NCBI GenBank assembly: GCA_034698045.1
Contig: JAQGAU010000425.1
Location: forward strand, 1-28,308
Source of the DNA: Paramacrobiotus richtersi
Taxonomy: Eukaryota; Tardigrada; Eutardigrada; Parachela; Macrobiotidae
Length of the DNA stretch: 28,308 bases
Reading direction: 5' to 3'
Made by a program: the position numbers and the translations under genes. Positions 20,338-28,308 of the stretch are shown piece after piece. Under the pieces are notes generated by a model, which worked only from the letters and a program-made list of their open reading frames with translations, did no database searches and was not told where the DNA came from. Within the stretch, counting starts at the first letter, position 1. Every line of letters starts with the position of its first letter.

Positions 20338-21762
20338 ATGGAACAGTGCAGTGTCATCTTTATCCTTGGTGCTCCAGGTTTGCTTAACGTGACCTAGCGC
20401 TATCTGGAAGATGGTCGAAACTGTACTGTTCGAAATGCCGTTGTACATGCATATGCATTGACTTGTGGATTGTACTTACTATATATTAAATTATGACTTA
20501 GTGGAAAGAGAGCTTCACGTTTTTGACTATAATTCGTACTGATGTATTGTTTTAATATTTAATCGGTAGACCACGCTAACCACTGCAGTTTTGCCGCATT
20601 TTCTAGATTTTTTATTTACGGTTGACTTTCGCGGTGTTGATTGTCTATGGCGTTTGCCGGCGTGATGTATGCGGCTCCATGCATTTTCGGTTCGAAATTT
20701 CGAATCGAAAACTACTGTATTCTATTCATCGACATCAGGCGACTTGTACTTGCATATGTGTAGTTCCTAAGCAACTGATAAAAAAAGTGACCCCACGCGA
20801 ATGCCCTCAATCTGTTATTTGTTTGTTTTTGCAAAAAGGGATCGACATATCGACTCCCGACTGTCTAATGTCGTATCCGTTAAACTGATGCATGTAGCTG
20901 TTTTTCCTTAATTAAAATTACGTGTACCATTAGCCACACGATCATAAATGTTAGTACGACATTGTGATAAAATGGAATATAACATACCATTTTTAAAATC
21001 GCATAAAACTGTAAATTTATTTTAATAATAATAAATAAATAAAATTTATTTATTTATTTAATAAATAAATATTTTAATTTTGGTGTAATATTTCGATGTA
21101 CCGAGACTTTGCAGACTGCGCTATAGCTGAGTACATACCGGTTACTTATCACACTACGTTTTACTCAACCCGTCTCAAACACAGGTGCGGGAAAAGGTAC
21201 TCTATGTACAGAACTCTCCAAATACCTAAACTACGCACACTTCTCCGCTGGAGCGCTCATTCGGCAGGAAGCCCACACGCCCCACTCTGAGTATGGAGAA
21301 CGCATCGCTGACGTCATCAAAGAAGCGGGACAGCTTGTCCCGGCTGAGATCACCGTGGCACTGCTTCGTCGAGCCATGATCAGCTCTGGGAAGCGGGGAT
21401 TCCTCATTGACGGCTTCCCGGTCAATTCGGCTAACGTACAAGAGTGGGAGGCTAAGATGGGAGCGGAGACGGCAGTGTCGTGTGTGCTGTACCTCGATGT
21501 ACCGGAGAAGGTTGCCATTGAACGGTGTCTGAAGCGGAATGACCGTGATCGTACCGATGATAATAGGGAAGGTTTACGGAAGCGATGGGCGACTTTTACG
21601 CGAGAGACAGGACCGGTTGTTGATTATTATGAGAAAAGGGGTTTACTGCGAACGTTTGATGGGCGTAAGTCGGAGCAAGAAGTTCTGCGGGATGTGAAAG
21701 ACATGTTGTCGGTTACAGGAAAGGGAGAAGGATTTCGCAGTAAATTTGATTTATTATTGTAA
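20338..21762 (+). CDS. CMPK1: UMP-CMP kinase
   Basis: Two exons, 20338-20377 and 21185-21762, join at a phase-1 junction inside the P-loop (ILGAPG then AGKGT) to give 205 aa; human short-form CMPK1 is 196. The enzyme transfers phosphate from ATP to UMP, CMP or dCMP in pyrimidine nucleotide synthesis. Visible motifs are GAPGAGKGT (11-19), HFSAGALIRQE (NMP-binding Arg40), EAGQLVPAEIT, LIDGFP (87-92), the lid ERCLKRNDRDRTDDNRE, and a C-terminal DYYEKRGLL. DNRE and VPxEIT favour UMP-CMP kinase over adenylate kinase. The usual Arg after GFP is Val93. The chosen start MEQCSVIF matches the short human form. An in-frame ATG at 20185 would add 51 residues, which could be a leader or UTR. The C-terminus GFRSKFDLLL extends past the usual end. 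The intron is 807 bp with no gene inside. Confidence 0.9.
21030..21058. repeat. AAAT/ATTT microsatellite palindrome
   Basis: A tract of (aaat)n followed by its mirror (attt)n around 21044, with 14-nt perfect arms. Lies in the UMP-CMP kinase intron. Confidence 0.8.
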
Positions 21763-21823
21763 CTTTCCGAAACGCTGTAGCGTGGTATATCGATGATCTT
21801 CGCTATTTTTGTAAGTTGTGTAA

Positions 21824-21985
21824 GGACATCGACATGCTGTGCGCCGCCTACGTCACACATACCTGCAATGCGCCACTCAGCCATGTGACTCACAGCGCAG
21901 GCGATAGCTTGCTGCCTGCGCAGCGTAACCGGGTGGCGCATTGCAGGTATGTAAGACGTAGGCGGCGCACAGCATGTCGATGTCC
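21824..21985. repeat. Long foldback (inverted repeat), 53-bp arms
   Basis: The left arm 21824-21876 (ggacatcgacatgctgtgcg...) and the right arm 21933-21985 are reverse complements at 51 of 53 positions. The 56-bp centre contains a second hairpin (gcgcaggc 21895-21902, gcctgcgc 21914-21921). No target-site duplication is evident. It could be a foldback or MITE-type element, or a hairpin RNA gene. Confidence 0.93.
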
Positions 21986-22323
21986 TCGTACTGAATTTGT
22001 GCTGGATTGTATACAGTTCTGTACAAAGTTGCTAGTTTTGTTTTAAACACTTTCTTTAATTTGATTTGTAACAGTCTGAAATATTGGTGTCTGTTTCTGG
22101 CCGAAAATGTACTGGGTGTGATGACCACTACTCTACCGTAGAATTGTTAATCACCGTTTAGGTTCCATAACTTGCATTGTCACAGGAATGATACAGCACT
22201 CTTTTACTTTCGTAATTCCAGATCGTTGGACCGCAAAACATTAGTTCAAGTTTCCAGTAGTTTTGATTTCAGTACATGTAGTGTATTCCATAAAGGAATG
22301 GTCGACGGTTTTTAATATACCGC

Positions 22324-22347
22324 GGTATCGAGGTCTGCCTCGATACC
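22324..22347. repeat. Short perfect hairpin
   Basis: The 10-bp arms ggtatcgagg and cctcgatacc enclose the 4-nt loop tctg. Confidence 0.85.
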
Positions 22348-23087
22348 ATAATATTATAGGAAAATTGGAACAGTGCAACGTGCAAAAGTACGGAACAAAA
22401 TCAAATACAGTCATATACGTAGATATATACTGTACGTAGAAACCATGGTCATATTCCAGCAAATGATTGGGAGCTAGACCAGCTGAAACTCTTATTCATG
22501 ACCCTGCACAAAAAAGTTAGCGAAGTACACAATATCTGGAAAAAAGCTGACTGCATACATTGGGGACGCGGTGAACAACTAATCTAACAACGCGATACTG
22601 CAACAAACCACTATTAACAATGAGAATCTTTGACAACGAGTCTTGCACGTTTTTCCAGCCCCGGCAGAGACAATTAACGTCTACTCAACAATTCGGGAAT
22701 AGGCGAAATCAGCCGAGAGTCGCAGAAAATAGAAAGATTAGCAAGACAGCAAAAGCAAACTACAGGCTGCCGTTATTATTCACAATGTCATTACATCCCT
22801 CCCACGATAGTTGCTGGCAGAAATTCGATATAAACTGGCCTTTTGGCCATTTCCGTGACCCGCATGTACATCTTGCCGGACTGTGTGGCTTGGCGCTGTC
22901 TAGACTCTTTGCAGGCATTTTGGGATACTGTTTGCTTGAATGTATGCCGTCATGATGCTGCGAAAACTACAGCATTAGTTCTGCAAAGGTGTGGATCACG
23001 CATCATAAAAGGTACTCCGCAAGCAACGCCATAACATATGTATTCGCAAGACTTACAAGTTAGTAGTCTCTTAGTTTTGACAATCGT

Positions 23088-23138
23088 CATTGGGTGGGAT
23101 TTCAATCTGCATTGGGTGCATTGGGTGGGATTTCAATC
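23088..23138 (+). repeat. Tandem 20-bp repeat
   Basis: The 20-mer beginning cattgggtgggatttcaatc occurs at 23088-23107 and 23119-23138. A shorter cattgggtg lies between them. Confidence 0.92.
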
Positions 23139-23885
23139 ACGATGGCCTTCTTTCGGCGCTTCAATAGGAGTATTTGATGATCTATGTATCTCGTGCTCAC
23201 TGCATGGCTTTAGCAATTATCATGTCTGTTTCTGGATTTCGAAATTGGTAGAGGTACTCTTTTTACAAGTATCTAAACATTATCCGAACAACAGCTCTAT
23301 AGCGACTTCTTTTAATGAAAATAAGCATGTCAGACAGTTACTAGTTGCCTGTGTCTTTTTTGGGGTGACAGACAGATATGATTTTTTCTCCAATTTTACT
23401 ATTAGAGAAACACTTTCTGTAAGCAGTTACTAATTTTGTAGGCTACTCTATGACAAAAAAGATATATGTACGTGAAGCAGTTGCGATGGAACTGTTATGA
23501 GTACTTCTATTATTATGAACAAGTAAGCCGGGCAGTTGATATCGTTTGCAAACTGGAACAAGGTAGTCTGAACCCACCAGTCGATCATCACCAGCCGAAC
23601 CACGATTACTCTTCTGGCTCCGTACTCCGTAGCAAGGAAATCAGCCAGGCCTGACCTCTTCATCGATGCTTTCTAGTTTGTCCCAGTTATTGCTAGGAAA
23701 GTACTAGCATGACATATCATCTGTTCGGCCTTTGTGCTAAGTTAGTACGCCAAGACTGAGACCCGTCTGTCTGGAATGATTCGGCTTTGGCAGTTCACTT
23801 AGCTAATCTTCAGTCTAATTATTATCGTAGGTACTGCAGTCCCGAGAAGAATTTTGATCTTCGCTGTTCCACCAAAGCTCTTCAG

Positions 23886-26652
23886 ATGGCTAGCACATTC
23901 TTTTCACGGCTAAACTTCAACGGCCGTCAATCAAACATGGGTAATACTGTGTTGGTCAACATCGGCCGACTGCGCAACAACAGTGACCTCTGGTGTCTGG
24001 GATACCTGCAGGACATCGAGGATGACCAAGTGCTCATTGATCTGGATAGTACTCAATTTCCTCCCTGTTGGATTAGCACCCAGCATGTCTGGCAGCACCA
24101 CCTCATTGATTTGGATTGGAGTTGGTCGTACCAAAGTATATGTATACATACCGGTGGTCGTACCCACGCCATCCACTCCGTCCTCCGCCCGAGCAGAACG
24201 TACAGGTCGCGTTACGCAGCGCACAGGGTGGGCCCTTCGTATTCCGTCCAGCGAGGCTGTTGAATTGTCCATCAATGTGGAATCTATACCTGTACTGTGT
24301 TACGCTGACGACAGCCGAAACGGACAGCGCCGCTGTCCAGGATGTCCTGGTTGTACATCATTGGCAAGTGGTTCAGTGGCTGCCGATCGACGAGTTACCG
24401 CTGTTTGCCGGCACTCTGAGAAATACCGCCAATCTGGACAGAATTCCCATCTTTAGGCAAATAGTTTACACGGAAACTGTCAGTCCAATCCCGCCATTGG
24501 AGGGATACCAGTTGGACAGCATAGTCTGTGAGGCCGTAAAGAGAGCGGGATTCTACACCAAAAGCGGGATCGGTACATTTGTACGTCCTCGTGGTTTTGT
24601 GAAGATCGTCAACAACTGCATCACGTTCTTGCTTTTTAATTTGCATCGTCGGGGCATAGCCCATGGTCAAGTGAACCATCGAGAGTGGGCAGCATTATCG
24701 GAGCAAAAATTCGCTGCGGAAGTTGAAGAGAGTTTACGGAAATATGCACAAGAGACACCACTTACATTCCGGATGAGTGGATTCACTTCTGTTATGAAAG
24801 GTGAGTATAACGTAGTGTGCTAGGTCAACGTATGCGAATGGCAGTAGTTTCAGAACAAATTTTGAATTGCATTTGCAGTACTCCTAAGGCTCAAAACTAC
24901 CATGTTATTTTGTGTGATTTGTGCTTGACATGCTATAATTTAGCTTAAACTATAGACAGAAAAAATGTGGTTATTAGTTACTCCTGTGATTTTTAACTCT
25001 AGTTACCGAAGAAAAGAGTTGCGGTATCGTTTTCAGTTAACTCAAAAGTCTACGGCACGGCTCGGTGGGTTCACAGCAGTGACAGCGGTTTTGAAAACTC
25101 TTTATTATAAGATTTAATCGCAACCCGGAGCGATTGCAAACGGTTGATACGATTGACTGCCATTGTTCGATGTATAGTGTATATGTCCATTTGTAGGCAA
25201 AGTTGAACCGTTCGTCGGGATACTTCCATGGGAGCTTGTGTCCGAAGCGTTGTTTTATCTGGATTTTCATTCTCAAATGAAAGCAAAACGGTAAGATCAT
25301 GCGCGACAAACAAAGTCAGATCGCCGAACAGCCAACTTTTATACGATATACACACTTATTATTAAACTGATTTCAGTTTGTTTCAAGTCACTAACGATAA
25401 CTGCAGTATGGTAGCTTTTTTGGCGGCGTAATGAGCGAACAAATAAAATAGGACAGAAATGTACATAAGTGATACAGCGGAAACGTATACAAACGGTACG
25501 ATATATTAAATACATGTATATAAACGGCCGCGCGCAGTTATCCCGAACTGATCGAGAATCTTGCTCGAACGCCGCGGAATACGAATGCGCGCAACGACCG
25601 TGTTTCCTGTGACATTTTTAGGATAATCGATGACACTTATTATCCTGTTTCACTACGTTCTAGAGCCTGTGCGGTTTGGCATTCACTGCTGAGGATCCAC
25701 TCTCCTGGCTTCGTGATTCTTGACTTCCGCAGCTTTGACGTTAGCATAAGAACCTATTCCATCGATGCAAGCGAAGGATACCTTGGAACGTTATTCGACC
25801 GAGCGGTCAACCAGAAGACCAGAGCGCTGGCTTTGTACCACTTCGACGTCGACAATTTCCACAAACACGACGAGTCTATCCGAGTAATGGTGATCATCCA
25901 AAACGTACTAGTTTTAAAGGAAGTGCGACTGCTGGTAATAATGTTGAAACATTGCCGCCTCATCGACGAGTTGAAACCAGGTGGGGACGCAGACGATTTC
26001 ACGAGTCACAGACTGGGGCACATATCCAGATTGCTGCCACTGTGTCGGAAACTGGTTTTATTGAACCATACCACATTCGAATGCCCTGGCTGCGAATGCA
26101 GTATCATCCATGGGCGGAGCAAAAAGGAATTTGAGATGTCCACCGTGACATTCCCGTCGCTGGAATTCCATCGTTTAGCCGGTGAAAGGGACAGCATAAT
26201 GCGGTACGTACAGGCATTAGAGCCCCAGTTTCCCCCTGTGGATGAGATTAAAGCTCGCTTCAAAGAACGTCATCAGTTCCTTGTGGAGACGTTGCCGTAC
26301 CCAGAAGAATGGTACGAATTCGGACAATTTCTCAGGAGGTGAGTGCACTATACTGTAATGCACTGAAGCTGCTGATGATAGTGCAACAATCTATCAAAGC
26401 ACCGAAGGAAGTTAAGTTCGGCGGTCCGGCTCTTTACGCACAGAATTGTTTAGTCGTTACTAGTAACTTATATAGTGCCCAGTACTCAGGCCAATAGATA
26501 AAAAACAATCATCTAACCGTATGTCTTTTTGCAGGCACACTTTCACCGAACTTTCCACACTGGATAGCTTTTGGGCTGAACTGGACCTGCGAAATTTCGA
26601 TCACCTTCCTCTTACCAAAATGTCTTTGCTGCTGTTTGATGTTCTTTACTAA
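23886..26652 (+). CDS. Unrecognised large protein gene, exon chain partly unresolved
   Basis: Best chain: 23886-24127, 24220-24804, 25622-26338 and 26535-26652, all in phase, about 553 aa. Segment 1 starts MASTFFSRLNFNGRQ and has a compact beta-rich stretch (LWCLGYLQDIEDDQVLIDLD, PPCWISTQHVW) that loosely recalls Tudor/Agenet-like modules. Segment 2 includes GGPFVFRPARLLNC and HHWQVVQWLP. Segment 3 has SLRSRACAVWHSLL, faintly like the second half of an F-box, then SIDASEGYLGTLFDRA, a Cys cluster ECPGCEC and PSLEFHRLAGERDSI. The last exon is joined by a strong phase-2 junction (gtgagt / gcag) and ends LLLFDVLY. Two joints are uncertain. Between 24120 and 24215 the frame changes, by an intron or an indel. 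After 24800 a strong gtgagt donor gives the wrong phase for the 25622 acceptor, while gtataa at 24805 fits. Two adjacent genes remain possible. AATAAA lies at 26914-26919. Confidence 0.6.
25517..25524 (+). promoter_or_regulatory. TATA-like sequence, possible internal promoter
   Basis: tatataaa is followed by a GC-rich stretch (cggccgcgcgc) about 100 bp before the exon at 25622. If the orphan locus is really two genes, this could be the second promoter. If it is one gene, the motif is intronic chance. No in-frame ATG follows before the exon. Confidence 0.2.
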
Positions 26653-28308
26653 CTTAACGCTTACATTAATGTGACTGACTAACCAATGTGTGAAATATGT
26701 GGATAATAATTTTTTTTAATCAGCGCCGCATTGTAACGATTTACAAGCTTTATTTTATAACTGACCATGTCCTGCCAGAGCCTAACAAAGGTGCTTCGTA
26801 GTAGCGAGTGAACTGTGGCGATGAAAACTCATAGTTAACTTCATTTTTAGACCTCTTTATCGTACATTAATGTAATGCGTTTGTGTTACAAAAGCACGAA
26901 GCAAACGCTAAAATAAATTATATAACAAATGAGTTCCCGTTTTACAGAAGATTTGGAATACAGTATGTCAAATTTTTGAATTATTTAATTTGCGTGTCGC
27001 TTAAGCGTTTTAAGATTCCCTAAGCGAAAGTTCAGTAGCTGTTCCGGTTCATAATACCTTTCGATTTGACTCACATTATTTCTTCATGTAAATTTAATTA
27101 CTATCTCGAAACAAATTCGTACATTAAACTTGATGTCAAAGCATATGCACTGGTGGCATCTTTTATTTCACAATCACGACAAAACCATCAGTGTCAATAA
27201 TATGAACAGTTACTGATCGTGAGCCAAACCAGGGTCAACCTTACTTCTCAAAACGAACCACGAAAATTGAGCTGTTTGCACACTAAACGGTACCCGGCCA
27301 GGTAAGGGACAACATTTACGAAATCGACAAATTTGCACCGGTGAAAGTCTGACACGACCTGTGTTTTCATCATTAATAGTAAAGTAATTCCGGGATCAAC
27401 TGTAACGGTATCACTGCGTCGGGATCTCTCTTAAACGTTCGGCGCTTCGTTAGCTGGACGGTTTTGCTTAGTAGACATGTTAATTCCGGTTCCATTTCCT
27501 AACGCACCAGAATTCGAAGACGCCGCAGATTATGCTTAGCAGCATCAGGGATGCCACCTAACGCAATTGCAAGTTAACAAACACAGTACCTCTACATAAA
27601 CCATACGGTACATGCACTATAATGGTATTGGTTAGAAATAAGCTTTCTATAGAAGCACTTATCGTAATGATGCACAAGTCTTGTGGTGGTTAAAGATGTA
27701 TTTAAAAAATCTGGACGGTTGTCTTAAATCTATAGCCTATAATATTATAGGTTTTTTGTGATTTTTAAAATGCTGGAACAGATTACCGCATTGTAAAGGT
27801 CATGTGCCTTTAACTAGCGCAGATAGGGCTTGTATCAAACTCGTATTTTTAGCAAAACTGACTGTTTAAAGACTCATTTCTTTTGTAGTGAGATCTCATC
27901 TTTTGATTATAAAATTAATATTTAACAGCTAGATGTTCTTGTGACTGTTGCGTGAACGAATAGATAAAAGAGTTTAGTAAAACGCCACTTAAAAACGTAT
28001 AAAATATTAGCTATACATTCCACTTACAATAAAAATTCCCACAAATGCAGCTAACCTGTAAGTAAATTGGTGTAACTAGTAAATCATCACATGGGCCAAA
28101 AACACCGGAATCGACGCAAAACTTGCGCGTCTCGGGGTTGGCTACTATTATTATTATAACTTATACTCTCCCTTCTCCCATTTTGGTTGGGAGAGGTCTC
28201 CTCATTCGCTACTCTTCGCATAATTTTTGCCTATAGCTCTAAAAACGCCTAAAATAGCGCTGCGTCTCCATCGCGTGTTGATTTTTTGCATACGTGTTTT
28301 GTCGAATT
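26653..28308. other. Gene-poor right end
   Basis: 1.65 kb of AT-rich DNA. The AATAAA at 26914-26919 probably ends the orphan gene's transcript. Minus-strand open stretches at about 27210-27485 are short, include a stop and may be chance. I found no supported gene, tRNA or transposon. Confidence 0.5.
28173..28196. repeat. Short hairpin near the right edge
   Basis: Arms of the type tctccca and tgggaga surround a short T/G-rich loop (within ctcccattttggttgggaga). No function is suggested by the context. Confidence 0.5.

Larger units (their letters stand above)
21763..23885. other. Intergenic region with foldback and possible relics
   Basis: About 2.1 kb between the kinase and the orphan gene. 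It holds the 162-bp foldback (21824-21985), a hairpin (22324-22347) and a short tandem repeat (23088-23138). Open frames of 60-131 codons at 22620-23034, 23038-23433 and 23448-23663 show no domain, no clear splice partners and no consistent codon bias. Some may be decayed coding sequence. I call none of them. Confidence 0.45.

Noticed and set aside
22620..23433. Plus-strand open frames of 63-131 codons
   Set aside because: They overlap in different frames and have no recognisable motif and no convincing splice sites. Part of the last one is a tandem repeat.

Overview
This is a eukaryotic nuclear window. The genes are cut by GT-AG introns, many only 60-100 bp long, GC-richer exons sit in AT-rich non-coding DNA, and the recognisable products are metazoan (MAX, BUB3, mitochondrial complex I 49 kDa subunit, fructosamine-3-kinase, UMP-CMP kinase). 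The compact layout suggests a small-genome invertebrate. A tardigrade or another ecdysozoan is my guess, but no sequence feature proves it. I saw no operon, CRISPR array, rRNA or convincing tRNA.

Layout. 1-97 (-): 5' end of a MAX gene, cut by the window edge. 557-2266 (+): BUB3, 4 exons, divergent from MAX. 3211-4434 (+): unrecognised single-pass membrane protein, 3 exons, with a tandem duplication across its stop codon. 5145-8819 (+): NDUFS2, 8 exons, complete at 463 aa. 9080-11851 (+): unrecognised secreted protein, 3 exons. 12764-13996 (+): unrecognised acidic protein, 2 exons. 18843-14838 (-): fructosamine-3-kinase family, 6 exons spread over 4 kb. 20338-21762 (+): UMP-CMP kinase, 2 exons with the P-loop split by the intron. 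23886-26652 (+): an unrecognised large gene of at least 4 segments with one unresolved internal frame change. 26653-28308: no gene recognised.

The exon chains were built by hand from reading-frame continuity, splice-site phase and family similarity. In MAX, BUB3, NDUFS2, FN3K and the UMP-CMP kinase the fit is strong. The neighbouring genes do not form a pathway; they are an ordinary set of housekeeping genes with three or four orphan proteins.

Beyond genes, the window holds a dispersed repeat in two copies (about 2651-2790 and 8289-8425), a near-perfect 53-bp-arm foldback (21824-21985), a perfect 25-bp-arm palindrome next to a second hairpin (12223-12300), a 210-bp-period direct duplication in an intron (13386-13766), and several AT-rich simple-sequence tracts. 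I found no clear new biological system. The best candidates for follow-up are the orphan gene at 23886-26652, the foldbacks, and two enzymes that lack a residue usually conserved in their families.
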